Source of the DNA: Halomarinibacterium sp041392125
GTDB taxonomy: Bacteria > Bacteroidota > Bacteroidia > Flavobacteriales > Flavobacteriaceae
DNA: 64,000 nt
Direction: 5' to 3'
Assembly (NCBI GenBank): GCA_041392125.1
Contig: JAWKMR010000006.1
Location: forward strand, 183,995-247,994
Positions 26,006-34,920 of this stretch are shown here, piece after piece; positions within the stretch are counted from its first letter, which is position 1, and every line of letters starts with the position of its first letter. Position numbers and translations under genes: made by a program. The notes beneath the pieces are model-generated. The model was not told the origin of the DNA and did no database searches. It saw only the letters and a list, made by a program, of their open reading frames with translations.

Positions 26006-28138
26006 ATGGCAAGAGATTTAAAATATACAAGAAATATAGGTATTGCTGCGCATATTGATGCCGGTAAAACTACTACTACAGAACGTATCCTTTATTATAC
26101 AGGTGTTAGTCACAAAATTGGAGAAGTACACGATGGTGCTGCTACGATGGACTGGATGGAGCAAGAGCAGGAAAGAGGTATTACTATTACTTCGGCTGCA
26201 ACCACTTGTACCTGGAAATTTCCATTGAAAAACGGACAACCTACCGATGAAACCCAAGGATACCATTTTAATATTATTGATACTCCCGGGCACGTTGATT
26301 TTACCGTTGAGGTAAATCGTTCTTTACGTGTATTGGATGGGTTAGTATTCCTATTTAGTGCCGTGGATGGTGTAGAACCTCAATCGGAAACTAACTGGAG
26401 ATTGGCAGATAATTACAAAGTTCCTCGCATGGGCTTCGTAAATAAAATGGACCGTCAAGGATCAAACTTTATGGCAGTTTGTCAACAAGTGAAAGATATG
26501 TTGGGTTCCAATGCAGTGCCAATTGTATTGCCTATTGGGGAAGAAATGGATTTTAAAGGAATTGTAGACCTTGTAAAAAACCGTGCTATTGTATGGCATG
26601 AAGATACTCAAGGAGCTACTTTTGATGTTATTGATATTCCCGAAGAATTAAAAGAAGAGGCACACATGTATCGTGGAAAGCTGATAGAAGAGGTTGCTGC
26701 TTATGACGAAAATCTTTTGGAAAAATACATGGAGGACGAAACTTCCATTACCGAAGATGAAATCCATGCAGCACTTCGTGCCGCTGTTATGGATATGTCT
26801 ATCATTCCTATGATTTGTGGTTCTGCATTTAAAAACAAAGGAGTTCAATTCCTATTAGATGCAGTATGTCGTTACTTACCTTCTCCTTTAGATAGAGATG
26901 CTATTATTGGTACCAATCCGGATACTGAAGAACAAGTGCAACGTAAACCCGATGTAAAAGATCCATTTGCAGCTTTGGCGTTTAAGATTGCTACCGATCC
27001 TTTCGTAGGTCGATTGGCTTTCTTCCGTGCCTATTCTGGTAGATTAGATGCAGGTTCTTATGTATTGAACAACCGTTCAGGAAATAAAGAGCGTATCTCT
27101 CGTATTTATCAAATGCACGCTAATAAGCAAAATGCTATTGAATTTATTGAGGCTGGAGATATTGGAGCAGCTGTTGGGTTTAAAGATATTAAAACTGGAG
27201 ATACTCTTTCTGCAGAAAAACATCCTATTGTTTTAGAAAGTATGAACTTCCCAGATCCTGTAATTGGTATTGCTGTGGAGCCTAAAACAAAAGCAGATGT
27301 GGATAAAATGGGAATGGCTTTAGCTAAGTTAGCTGAAGAAGATCCAACCTTCCAAGTGAGAACTGATGAGGCTTCCGGACAAACCATTATCTCTGGTATG
27401 GGAGAGCTTCACTTAGATATTATTGTAGATCGTTTACGTCGAGAGTTTAAAGTAGAAGTAAATCAAGGTAAACCTCAAGTAGAGTACAAAGAAGCCATTA
27501 CCAGAAATGCAGATCACAGAGAAGTTTACAAGAAACAATCGGGTGGTCGTGGTAAGTTTGCGGATATCGTATTTACCATTGGACCTGCAGATGATGAAAA
27601 AGCAGTAGGACTTCAATTTGTGAATGAAATTAAAGGGGGTAACATTCCTAAAGAATTTATCCCTTCTGTTGAAAAAGGATTCAAACAGGCTATGTCCAAT
27701 GGGCCTTTGGCAGGTTTCGAAGTAGATAGTATGAAAGTTACTTTGAAAGATGGTTCTTTCCACGCAGTGGATTCAGACCAATTGTCTTTCGAATTGGCTG
27801 CCAAGTTAGGATTTAAAGCTGCTGCAAAAGCTGCGGGCGCTGTAATCCTTGAACCTATTATGAAACTGGAAGTGTTAACTCCGGAAGAAAACATGGGGGA
27901 TATTGTAGGGGATTTGAATCGTCGTCGTGGACAAGTAAATAACATGAGTGACCGTGCAGGTTCTAAAGTTATTAAGGCTGAAGTACCACTTTCTGAAATG
28001 TTTGGATATGTAACTACATTAAGAACATTGTCATCAGGTCGTGCTACATCCACAATGGAATTTTCACACTATGCAGAAACTCCTTCTAACATATCAGAAG
28101 AAGTGATTGCTGCAGCAAGAGGAACCGCTAACGTTTAA
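26006..28138 (+). CDS. fusA: Elongation factor G
   Basis: Translocation GTPase. G1 AHIDAGKT lies at 15-22; G2 RGITITSAATT, G3 DTPGHVDF and G4 NKMD follow in order. The domain IV and V regions (VEYKEAITRNADHREVYKKQSGGRGKFADI; LNRRRGQVNNMSDR) are complete. At 710 residues it is a full-length, canonical EF-G. It is 6 bases after rpsG, and rpsJ starts 10 bases after its stop, joining the str and S10 operons without a break. Confidence 0.98.
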   Translation: MARDLKYTRNIGIAAHIDAGKTTTTERILYYTGVSHKIGEVHDGAATMDWMEQEQERGITITSAATTCTWKFPLKNGQPTDETQGYHFNIIDTPGHVDFTVEVNRSLRVLDGLVFLFSAVDGVEPQSETNWRLADNYKVPRMGFVNKMDRQGSNFMAVCQQVKDMLGSNAVPIVLPIGEEMDFKGIVDLVKNRAIVWHEDTQGATFDVIDIPEELKEEAHMYRGKLIEEVAAYDENLLEKYMEDETSITEDEIHAALRAAVMDMSIIPMICGSAFKNKGVQFLLDAVCRYLPSPLDRDAIIGTNPDTEEQVQRKPDVKDPFAALAFKIATDPFVGRLAFFRAYSGRLDAGSYVLNNRSGNKERISRIYQMHANKQNAIEFIEAGDIGAAVGFKDIKTGDTLSAEKHPIVLESMNFPDPVIGIAVEPKTKADVDKMGMALAKLAEEDPTFQVRTDEASGQTIISGMGELHLDIIVDRLRREFKVEVNQGKPQVEYKEAITRNADHREVYKKQSGGRGKFADIVFTIGPADDEKAVGLQFVNEIKGGNIPKEFIPSVEKGFKQAMSNGPLAGFEVDSMKVTLKDGSFHAVDSDQLSFELAAKLGFKAAAKAAGAVILEPIMKLEVLTPEENMGDIVGDLNRRRGQVNNMSDRAGSKVIKAEVPLSEMFGYVTTLRTLSSGRATSTMEFSHYAETPSNISEEVIAAARGTANV

Positions 28139-28148
28139 TATTTCAGCA

Positions 28149-28454
28149 ATGAGTCAAAAAATTAGAATTAAATTAAAATCTTACGATCATAATTTAGTGG
28201 ACAAATCTGCTGAAAAAATCGTAAAAACAGTAAAAAGTACAGGTGCAGTAGTAACGGGACCTATTCCGTTGCCAACACACAAAAAAATCTTTACCGTGTT
28301 GCGATCGCCACACGTGAATAAGAAAAGTAGAGAACAGTTCCAATTAAGTTCTTACAAAAGATTATTGGACATCTACAGTTCTTCCTCCAAAACCATCGAT
28401 GCTCTTATGAAATTAGAGTTACCAAGTGGGGTTGAAGTAGAGATTAAAGTGTAG
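28149..28454 (+). CDS. rpsJ: 30S ribosomal protein S10
   Basis: 101 residues: QKIRIKLKSYDHNLVD at the start, then GPIPLPTHKKIFTVLRSPHVNKKSREQF. S10 is a 30S head protein and also the NusE antitermination factor. The frame is open upstream to 28107, inside fusA, but the ATG at 28149 gives the conserved start. A 139-base gap containing a terminator-like hairpin follows, an unusual break for an S10 operon. Confidence 0.98.
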   Translation: MSQKIRIKLKSYDHNLVDKSAEKIVKTVKSTGAVVTGPIPLPTHKKIFTVLRSPHVNKKSREQFQLSSYKRLLDIYSSSSKTIDALMKLELPSGVEVEIKV

Positions 28455-28525
28455 TTGAAACGCACAAAAAGTGCACACATGTCCTAAGCTGCGAGCGAAG
28501 GAAAAACGGAAACAAAATAACATTC

Positions 28526-28560
28526 ACAGGGCTGAATTTATTTTGGCCCTGTTTAATTTT
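28526..28560 (+). terminator. Terminator-like hairpin between rpsJ and rplC
   Basis: Seven-bp GC-rich stem ACAGGGC (28526-28532) with GCCCTGT (28546-28552), extended by a T-G pair, 11-base loop, then TTTAATTTT. No TAnnTTTG promoter is visible between it and rplC, so it probably attenuates rather than ends transcription. Confidence 0.6.
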
Positions 28561-28593
28561 AAAAAAGTAAATACTAACAAATAAATATTAATT

Positions 28594-29205
28594 ATGTCTG
28601 GGTTAATTGGAAAAAAGATAGGGATGACCAGCCTCTTTGACGAGAAAGGAAAGAATATTCCGTGTACCGTAATTGAAGTGGGCCCCTGTGTTGTTACCCA
28701 AGTCAGAACCAAAGAGGTTGACGGGTATGAAGCGCTTCAGCTTGGTTTCGATGACAAAAAGACTGCCAATAAAGCTGCCGAAGGCCATGCTAAAAAAGCA
28801 GGAACCGTTGCAAAACGTAAAGTTGTTGAATTCCAAGATTTTCAAGAAGAGTATAAATTAGGTGATACTATCACCGTAGATCATTTTATTGAAGGAGAGT
28901 ACGTTGATATCAGCGGAATTTCCAAAGGTAAAGGATTTCAAGGAGTTGTTAAACGTCACGGTTTCGGTGGAGTAGGGCAATCTACTCACGGACAGCATAA
29001 CCGTTTAAGAGCACCAGGATCTGTTGGTGCAGCATCGTATCCTGCAAGAGTATTTAAGGGATTACGCATGGCTGGACAAATGGGAAATGAACAAGTAAAA
29101 GTGGAAAACCTAGTAGTGTTGAAAGTAGTTCCTGAAAAGAACTTACTGGTTGTGAAGGGATGTATCCCCGGTCACAAAAACGCTTACGTAACGATTACAA
29201 AGTAA
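28594..29205 (+). CDS. rplC: 50S ribosomal protein L3
   Basis: Early-assembly 23S rRNA-binding protein near the peptidyl-transferase centre. It starts SGLIGKKIGMTSLFDEKG; the central loop GFGGVGQSTHGQHNRLRAPGSVG reaches toward the catalytic site. 203 residues, normal. Its TAA overlaps the rplD ATG by one base (TAATG), indicating coupling. Confidence 0.98.
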   Translation: MSGLIGKKIGMTSLFDEKGKNIPCTVIEVGPCVVTQVRTKEVDGYEALQLGFDDKKTANKAAEGHAKKAGTVAKRKVVEFQDFQEEYKLGDTITVDHFIEGEYVDISGISKGKGFQGVVKRHGFGGVGQSTHGQHNRLRAPGSVGAASYPARVFKGLRMAGQMGNEQVKVENLVVLKVVPEKNLLVVKGCIPGHKNAYVTITK

Positions 29206-29834
29206 TGAAGGTAGCAGTTTTAGACAAAAACGGAAAAGATACGGGTAGAAAGGTAGACCTTTCTAAAGACGTATTCGGTATAGAGCCAAACAATCATGCG
29301 GTTTATCTTGATGTAAAACAGTTTCTTGCTAATCAAAGACAAGGAACTCATAAAGCAAAAGAGAAAAGTGAGATTGCCGGAAGTACCAGAAAATTGAAAA
29401 AACAAAAAGGAACCGGTACGGCCCGTGCGGGAAGTATTAAGTCTGGTGTGTTTAAAGGAGGGGGAAGATTTTTTGGTCCAAGACCAAGAAATTATGGCTT
29501 CAAATTAAATAAAAACCTGAAGCGTTTAGCACGTCGTTCAGCCTTAACTATGAAGGCAAATGACAATGCTATTGTAGTGATGGAAGATTTTAATATGGAC
29601 ACTCCTAAGACGAAGGAATTTACATCTATTTTGAAGTCTTTAGGACTTGAAAACAAAAAATCTTTGTTTGTGTTGGGAGACTCAAATAATAATGTATATT
29701 TGTCGTCTCGTAATTTGAAAGGCACTGAAGTTGTAACTAATTCAGAACTAAGCACTTACAAGATTATGAATGCAAATAGCCTTGTGCTATTTGAAGGTTC
29801 TTTGGAAGGAATTGAACAAAACTTAAGTAAATAG
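29205..29834 (+). CDS. rplD: 50S ribosomal protein L4
   Basis: L4 lines the peptide exit tunnel and in E. coli represses the S10 operon. The tunnel loop is seen in RKLKKQKGTGTARAGSIKSGVFKGGGRFFGPRPR. I start at 29205 (KVAVLDKNGK), which overlaps the rplC stop; an earlier in-frame ATG at 29160 lies inside rplC. 209 residues. It could be the effector of the hairpin before rplC, by analogy only. Confidence 0.97.
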   Translation: MKVAVLDKNGKDTGRKVDLSKDVFGIEPNNHAVYLDVKQFLANQRQGTHKAKEKSEIAGSTRKLKKQKGTGTARAGSIKSGVFKGGGRFFGPRPRNYGFKLNKNLKRLARRSALTMKANDNAIVVMEDFNMDTPKTKEFTSILKSLGLENKKSLFVLGDSNNNVYLSSRNLKGTEVVTNSELSTYKIMNANSLVLFEGSLEGIEQNLSK

Positions 29835-29841
29835 AAGCAAG

Positions 29842-30132
29842 ATGAATATCTTAATTAAACCTATTATTACAGAAAAAGCTACTCGTGGAGCGGAAGATAA
29901 AAACCGTTTTACTTTTGTAGTAAACCCTAAGGCGAACAAGATTGAAATCAAAAATGCAGTGGAAGCTGCATACGGAGTTTCTGTTACTTCAGTTCGCACA
30001 ATGAATGTCCGCCCAGATAGACGTGTTCGTTATACGAAAACGGGTATCCAAACTGGTAAAACAAATGCTTACAAGAAAGCAGTTGTACAGGTGGCGGAAG
30101 GTGATACAATCGATTTTTACGCTAACATCTAA
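29842..30132 (+). CDS. rplW: 50S ribosomal protein L23
   Basis: 96 residues: ILIKPIITEKATRGAE at the start, then FVVNPKANKIEIKNAVEAAYGV. L23 sits at the exit-tunnel rim, where it docks trigger factor and SRP. It lies 7 bases after rplD in canonical S10 order. Confidence 0.97.
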   Translation: MNILIKPIITEKATRGAEDKNRFTFVVNPKANKIEIKNAVEAAYGVSVTSVRTMNVRPDRRVRYTKTGIQTGKTNAYKKAVVQVAEGDTIDFYANI

Positions 30133-30157
30133 TATTTAGATACAAAGAAAGACAACA

Positions 30158-30982
30158 ATGTCAGTAAGAAAATTAAAACCTATCACCCCGGGACAGCGTT
30201 TTAGAGTTGTAAATGGATTTGACGCCATTACAACTGATAAGCCGGAGAAGAGCTTGCTCGCTCCGAAAAAACGTTCTGGTGGTAGAAACAGTCAAGGAAA
30301 AATGACCATGCGCTACGTAGGTGGTGGTCATAAAAAACGTTACAGAATTATAGATTTTAAACGTGAGAAGCACGGTGTTCCCGCAACCGTTGCTACTATA
30401 GAATACGATCCAAATCGTACCGCTTTTATTGCTTTGGTAAATTACCAAGATGGTGAAAAGCGTTACATTATAGCACAAAACGGACTTCAAGTAGGCCAAA
30501 ATATCGTTTCCGGAGAGAGCGTTGCTCCCGAAATCGGAAACAGTATGACGTTGGCTAATATTCCATTAGGTACTATCATTTCTTGTATTGAGTTACACCC
30601 TGGACAAGGTGCTGTTATGGCGCGTAGCGCTGGTGCTTTTGCTCAATTAATGGCAAGAGATGGTAAGTATGCTACGGTAAAATTACCTTCAGGTGAAACC
30701 CGTATGATTTTGGTTACTTGTATGGCTACCATTGGCGCAGTGTCTAATAGTGACCACCAATTAATGGTTTCAGGTAAAGCAGGTAGATCAAGATGGTTGG
30801 GTAGAAGACCAAGAACAAGAGCGGTAGTTATGAACCCGGTAGATCACCCGATGGGTGGTGGGGAAGGACGTGCTTCCGGAGGACACCCACGTTCAAGAAA
30901 AGGTATCCCAGCTAAGGGCTACAGAACCCGTTCCAAAACGAAAGCTAGTAACAAATATATTATAGAACGTAGAAAGAAATAA
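30158..30982 (+). CDS. rplB: 50S ribosomal protein L2
   Basis: 274 residues. L2 is a core 23S-binding protein needed for subunit association and peptidyl transfer. The C-terminal segment MNPVDHPMGGGEGRASGGHPRS, with its conserved His, is intact. The N-terminal OB fold and SH3-like regions are complete. It lies 25 bases after rplW and 3 before rpsS. Confidence 0.98.
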   Translation: MSVRKLKPITPGQRFRVVNGFDAITTDKPEKSLLAPKKRSGGRNSQGKMTMRYVGGGHKKRYRIIDFKREKHGVPATVATIEYDPNRTAFIALVNYQDGEKRYIIAQNGLQVGQNIVSGESVAPEIGNSMTLANIPLGTIISCIELHPGQGAVMARSAGAFAQLMARDGKYATVKLPSGETRMILVTCMATIGAVSNSDHQLMVSGKAGRSRWLGRRPRTRAVVMNPVDHPMGGGEGRASGGHPRSRKGIPAKGYRTRSKTKASNKYIIERRKK

Positions 30983-30985
30983 GCT

Positions 30986-31264
30986 ATGGCAAGATCATTA
31001 AAAAAAGGACCTTACGTTCATTATAAATTAGACAAGAAAGTTCAGGATAACGTTGAGTCTAATAAGAAAACTGTTATCAAAACATGGTCTCGTGCATCTA
31101 TGATTACACCAGACTTTGTTGGGCAAACCATTGCAGTGCATAATGGAAAACAATTTGTTCCCGTGTATGTAACTGAAAATATGGTAGGACATAAATTAGG
31201 AGAATTTTCACCTACACGATCATTCCGTGGTCATGCCGGTGCTAAAAACAAAGGAAAAAAATAA
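30986..31264 (+). CDS. rpsS: 30S ribosomal protein S19
   Basis: 92 residues: ARSLKKGPYVHYKLDKKV at the start, then TWSRASMITPDFVGQTIAVHNG and LGEFSPTRSFRGHA. S19 is a 30S head protein contacting the A-site finger. It lies 6 bases before rplV. Confidence 0.98.
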   Translation: MARSLKKGPYVHYKLDKKVQDNVESNKKTVIKTWSRASMITPDFVGQTIAVHNGKQFVPVYVTENMVGHKLGEFSPTRSFRGHAGAKNKGKK

Positions 31265-31270
31265 TAAGCC

Positions 31271-31681
31271 ATGGGAGTTCGTAAAAGAGAAAGAGCAGAA
31301 CAAATCAAGGAAGCGAAGAAGACTCAGTATTTCGCTAAGTTGAACAATTGCCCTACTTCACCAAGGAAAATGCGTTTAATGGCAGATTTGGTACGTGGAG
31401 AAAAAGTTAACAAGGCGCTTAGTATTTTGAAATTCAGTCAAAAAGAATCTTCAAGACGTTTAGAGAAATTACTTCTTTCGGCTATTGCTAATTGGCAATC
31501 AAAGAATGAGGATGCTTCTTTAGAAGATGCAGATCTTTTTGTGAAAGAAATCCGTGTAGATGGAGGTACTATGTTGAAAAGACTTCGTACAGCACCACAA
31601 GGACGCGCACACAGAATTAGAAAACGTTCCAACCATGTAACCTTGGTTTTAGGAGCTAACGATAACACACAAAGCAAGTAA
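31271..31681 (+). CDS. rplV: 50S ribosomal protein L22
   Basis: 136 residues. The globular domain has NCPTSPRKMRLMADLVRG. The beta-hairpin that reaches the exit tunnel is RTAPQGRAHRIRKRSNHVTLVL. A short basic N-terminal extension (GVRKRERAEQIKEAKK) precedes the core. It lies 4 bases before rpsC. Confidence 0.97.
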   Translation: MGVRKRERAEQIKEAKKTQYFAKLNNCPTSPRKMRLMADLVRGEKVNKALSILKFSQKESSRRLEKLLLSAIANWQSKNEDASLEDADLFVKEIRVDGGTMLKRLRTAPQGRAHRIRKRSNHVTLVLGANDNTQSK

Positions 31682-31685
31682 TTAA

Positions 31686-32411
31686 ATGGGACAAAAGACA
31701 AATCCAATCGGGAATCGCTTAGGTATCATTAGAGGATGGGAATCCAACTGGTATGGAGGCAACGACTACGGCGACAAACTAGCCGAAGACGACAAGATTA
31801 GAAAATATGTTCACGCTCGTTTAAACAAAGCCAGTGTGTCAAGAGTAATTATCGAGCGTACACTTAAACTTGTAACCGTTACTATCACTACTGCTAGACC
31901 CGGTATTATTATCGGAAAAGGTGGCCAAGAGGTAGACAAGTTGAAAGAAGAGCTAAAGAAAATTACTGGTAAAGATGTACAGATCAATATCCATGAGATT
32001 AAAAGACCAGAACTGGATGCATTTTTAGTAGCTACAAGCATTGCAAGACAAATTGAAAATCGTATTTCATATCGTCGTGCAATAAAAATGGCAATTGCAG
32101 CTACTATGCGAATGAATGCTGAAGGGATTAAAGTACAAATCTCAGGCCGTTTGAATGGTGCTGAAATGGCGCGTTCAGAAGGCTACAAAGAGGGTCGTAT
32201 TCCTTTATCAACCTTTAGAGCCGACATTGATTATGCTTTAGCAGAAGCGCATACTACCTATGGTAGATTGGGTGTTAAAGTTTGGATTATGAAAGGCGAA
32301 GTATATGGTAAAAGAGAGCTTTCTCCATTAGTAGGGATGACCAACAAAAAATCTGGAGCAAAAGCGAGTTCTGGCCGAGGTGGTAACAAATCACGTCGTA
32401 ACAGAAAGTAA
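31686..32411 (+). CDS. rpsC: 30S ribosomal protein S3
   Basis: 241 residues with the KH domain motif (GIIIGKGGQEVDKLKEEL) and the C-terminal S3 domain (YGRLGVKVWIMKGEVYG). S3 lines the mRNA entry tunnel and contributes helicase activity. A basic Ser/Gly-rich tail of about 25 residues (SGAKASSGRGGNKSRRNRK) ends the protein, in keeping with other Bacteroidota S3. Confidence 0.98.
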   Translation: MGQKTNPIGNRLGIIRGWESNWYGGNDYGDKLAEDDKIRKYVHARLNKASVSRVIIERTLKLVTVTITTARPGIIIGKGGQEVDKLKEELKKITGKDVQINIHEIKRPELDAFLVATSIARQIENRISYRRAIKMAIAATMRMNAEGIKVQISGRLNGAEMARSEGYKEGRIPLSTFRADIDYALAEAHTTYGRLGVKVWIMKGEVYGKRELSPLVGMTNKKSGAKASSGRGGNKSRRNRK

Positions 32412-32431
32412 TTTTTTAAAGAGATAAGAAA

Positions 32432-32851
32432 ATGTTACAACCGAAAAGAACCAAATACCGTAAAACCCAGAAAGGGCGTATGAAAGGAATGGCTGGACGA
32501 GGAAACCAGCTTTCTTACGGAACCTTTGGGATAAAATCTGTAGATCAAAATTTCTTGACAGCACGTCAAATTGAAGCTGCTCGTATTGCAGCTACCCGTT
32601 ATATGAAAAGAGAAGGATCTCTCTGGATTATGATTTTTCCAGATAAGCCTATTACTAAAAAACCTCTCGAAGTACGTATGGGTAAAGGAAAAGGAGCTGT
32701 AGAATATTGGGTGGCCGTCGTAAAACCAGGAAGAATGTTATTTGAAATTGCTGGAGTTCCATTGGAAACCGCAAAAGAAGCATTACGATTGGCAGCACAA
32801 AAGCTTCCCGTAAAGACCAAGTTTATTATGTCTAGAGATTATCAAGCTTAA
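32432..32851 (+). CDS. rplP: 50S ribosomal protein L16
   Basis: 139 residues: LQPKRTKYRKTQKGRMKG at the start, then YGTFGIKSVDQNFLTARQIEAARIA and the MGKGKGAVEYWVAVVKPG segment. L16 organises the A site next to the peptidyl-transferase centre and contacts tRNA. Arg in the RMGKGKG loop is present. Confidence 0.98.
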   Translation: MLQPKRTKYRKTQKGRMKGMAGRGNQLSYGTFGIKSVDQNFLTARQIEAARIAATRYMKREGSLWIMIFPDKPITKKPLEVRMGKGKGAVEYWVAVVKPGRMLFEIAGVPLETAKEALRLAAQKLPVKTKFIMSRDYQA

Positions 32852-32869
32852 TTTTTTGAAATTGTCATT

Positions 32870-33061
32870 ATGAAACAATCAGAAATAATAGAAGCATCCA
32901 CAGCCGAGCTGCAAGAAAAGTTAGCCGAAATTAAAAAAGCTACGACCGATCTTAAAATAGCTCACGCTATATCACCGTTGGAAAATCCAATTCAGCTTAA
33001 AACTCAGAGAAGAGCCATGGCTAGAATTGCGACAGAACTAACCAAAAGAGAAGTGCAATAA
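32870..33061 (+). CDS. rpmC: 50S ribosomal protein L29
   Basis: 63 residues, helical hairpin: KQSEIIEASTAELQEKLAEIKK, then PLENPIQLKTQRRAMARIATEL. L29 borders the tunnel exit near L23. Spaced 18 bases from rplP and 16 from rpsQ. Confidence 0.96.
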   Translation: MKQSEIIEASTAELQEKLAEIKKATTDLKIAHAISPLENPIQLKTQRRAMARIATELTKREVQ

Positions 33062-33077
33062 TTGTACCCGCTGAAAG

Positions 33078-33341
33078 ATGGAAGAAACTAAAAGAAATCT
33101 AAGAAAAGAACGTATTGGGGTAGTAACCAGTAACAAAATGGAAAAATCCATTGTCGTTAGTGAAGTTAAAAAAGTAAAACACCCGATGTACGGAAAATTC
33201 GTTTTGAAAACGAAAAAATACGTTGCACACGACGAGAAAAACGACTGTAACGAAGGCGATACGGTAAGGATCATGGAAACAAGACCCTTAAGTAAAACCA
33301 AAACATGGCGTTTAGTAGAAATTATTGAAAGAGCTAAGTAA
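33078..33341 (+). CDS. rpsQ: 30S ribosomal protein S17
   Basis: 87 residues: RKERIGVVTSNKMEKSIVV, then KHPMYGKFVLKTKKYVAHDEKN and GDTVRIMETRPLSKTKTWRLVEI. S17 is an OB-fold 16S binder needed early in 30S assembly. It lies 2 bases before rplN. Confidence 0.97.
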   Translation: MEETKRNLRKERIGVVTSNKMEKSIVVSEVKKVKHPMYGKFVLKTKKYVAHDEKNDCNEGDTVRIMETRPLSKTKTWRLVEIIERAK

Positions 33342-33343
33342 TC

Positions 33344-33712
33344 ATGATACAACAAGAATCAAGACTTAAAGTAGCAGATAACACCGGAGCCAAAGAAGTA
33401 CTTTGTATCCGTGTTTTGGGAGGAACCAAAAGAAGGTATGCCTCTATTGGTGACAAAATTGTAGTGACCATTAAAGAAGCAACCCCTAATGGAAACGTGA
33501 AAAAAGGAAGCGTTTCAACAGCGGTGGTAGTACGTACCGTTAAAGAGGTAAGAAGACCCGATGGTTCCTACATCCGTTTCGACGACAACGCATGTGTATT
33601 GTTAAACCCACAAGGAGAAATGAGAGGTACCCGTGTTTTTGGACCGGTAGCGAGAGAGCTTCGTGATAAGCAATTTATGAAAATAGTATCCTTAGCACCT
33701 GAGGTGCTTTAA
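33344..33712 (+). CDS. rplN: 50S ribosomal protein L14
   Basis: 122 residues with the family signature MIQQESRLKVADNTGAKEVLCIRVLGG and the C-terminal GTRVFGPVARELRDKQFMKIVSLAPEVL. L14 forms intersubunit bridges. First gene of the segment that corresponds to the E. coli spc operon, but here there is no promoter or gap before it. Confidence 0.98.
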   Translation: MIQQESRLKVADNTGAKEVLCIRVLGGTKRRYASIGDKIVVTIKEATPNGNVKKGSVSTAVVVRTVKEVRRPDGSYIRFDDNACVLLNPQGEMRGTRVFGPVARELRDKQFMKIVSLAPEVL

Positions 33713-33723
33713 TTCGAAAAACG

Positions 33724-34038
33724 ATGGGAAAACTTAAAATTAAAACAGGAGATAGCGTTATAGTTACTGCCGGAGATCACAAAGGATCTGAAGGGAAAGT
33801 ATTGCGTATCATCCGCGAGAAGAACAAAGCGATAGTTGAAGGAGTCAACTTAGTTAAAAAACATGAGAAGCCAAGTGCGGCGAATCCTCAAGGTGGAATT
33901 TCAGAAAAAGAAGCTCCTATTCATATTTCAAACCTTTCAGTAAAAGATCCAAAATCTGGCAATGCCACTCGTGTTGGGTATAAAATGGAGGGTGATAAAA
34001 AAGTACGATTTGCAAAAAAATCGAATCAAGTATTATAG
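33724..34038 (+). CDS. rplX: 50S ribosomal protein L24
   Basis: 104 residues with the KOW motif at 6-28 (KTGDSVIVTAGDHKGSEGKVLRI). L24 is an initiator of 50S assembly near the tunnel exit. It ends 2 bases before rplE. Confidence 0.97.
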   Translation: MGKLKIKTGDSVIVTAGDHKGSEGKVLRIIREKNKAIVEGVNLVKKHEKPSAANPQGGISEKEAPIHISNLSVKDPKSGNATRVGYKMEGDKKVRFAKKSNQVL

Positions 34039-34040
34039 TT

Positions 34041-34592
34041 ATGGCATATATACCAAGACTTAAGGAAGAGTACAAGAGCAGAGTAATTAATGCTCTTACT
34101 GATGAATTTGGCTACAAAAATGTGATGCAGGTTCCAAAATTAGAACGTATTGTTGTGTCTCAAGGCGTGGGAACTGCCGTAGCCGATAAAAAATTGATTG
34201 ACTATTCGGTAGAAGAATTAACCAAAATCACTGGGCAAAAAGCGGTGGCCACTCTTTCTAAAAAAGACGTTGCTACCTTTAAGCTTCGTAAAGGAATGCC
34301 TATTGGTACCCGTGTAACTCTTCGTGGTGAAAGAATGTATGAGTTTTTAGATAGACTTATTACTTCGGCATTACCACGAGTACGTGACTTTGGAGGAATT
34401 AAAGCTACCGGTTTTGACGGTAGAGGTAATTATTCATTAGGAATAACAGAGCAAATTATCTTTCCTGAAATCGATATCGATAAGGTAAAGAAAATTGAAG
34501 GAATGAACATCACGTTTGTTACTTCTGCCAAAACCGACCAAGAAGCAAAATCATTATTAAGCGAACTAGGATTACCCTTTAAAAAGAACTAA
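34041..34592 (+). CDS. rplE: 50S ribosomal protein L5
   Basis: 183 residues: YIPRLKEEYKSRVINAL at the start, then FKLRKGMPIGTRVTLRGERMYEFLDRL and FDGRGNYSLGITEQIIFPEID. L5 binds 5S rRNA and contacts P-site tRNA. It lies 3 bases before rpsN. Confidence 0.98.
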   Translation: MAYIPRLKEEYKSRVINALTDEFGYKNVMQVPKLERIVVSQGVGTAVADKKLIDYSVEELTKITGQKAVATLSKKDVATFKLRKGMPIGTRVTLRGERMYEFLDRLITSALPRVRDFGGIKATGFDGRGNYSLGITEQIIFPEIDIDKVKKIEGMNITFVTSAKTDQEAKSLLSELGLPFKKN

Positions 34593-34595
34593 GAG

Positions 34596-34865
34596 ATGGC
34601 TAAAGAATCAATGAAAGCCCGCGAGGTTAAAAGAGCAAAAACCGTTGCAAAATATGCTGAAAAGCGTAAAGCCTTGAAAGAAGCTGGCGATTATGAAGCA
34701 TTGCAAAAGTTACCTAAAAACGCGTCTCCTATTCGTATGCACAATCGTTGCAAGCTTACAGGAAGACCTAGAGGATATATGAGAACTTTTGGTATTTCAC
34801 GTGTATTATTCCGTGAAATGGCTAACGAAGGACTTATCCCTGGAGTAACCAAAGCAAGCTGGTAA
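34596..34865 (+). CDS. rpsN: 30S ribosomal protein S14, zinc-free form
   Basis: 89 residues: AKESMKAREVKRAKTVAKYAEKRK, then NASPIRMHNRCKLTGRPRGYMRTFGISR. S14 shapes the 30S head. It has a single Cys, so the CxxC pairs of zinc-binding S14 are absent and this is the longer zinc-independent type. A structured 69-base leader separates it from rpsH. Confidence 0.97.
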   Translation: MAKESMKAREVKRAKTVAKYAEKRKALKEAGDYEALQKLPKNASPIRMHNRCKLTGRPRGYMRTFGISRVLFREMANEGLIPGVTKASW

Positions 34866-34880
34866 AAAATTAATTTAACC

Positions 34881-34920
34881 GGGTGAAGGTTTGCCCGCAG
34901 GAAGGGCGAAAACCACATCC
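34881..34920 (+). promoter_or_regulatory. Hairpin leader between rpsN and rpsH
   Basis: GGGTG (34881-34885) can pair with CATCC (34916-34920). Inside it GGTTT pairs with AAACC and GCCC (34893-34896) with GGGC (34904-34907), around a GCAGGAA loop. It is a long bulged stem with no T-run, unlike the few bases that separate most genes here. It is a candidate autoregulatory site for S8 (rpsH). Confidence 0.45.

Noticed and set aside
29220..29755. Several long minus-strand frames inside the ribosomal genes
   Set aside because: They are shadows of highly conserved genes in other frames, with no start signals, signal peptides or family resemblance.
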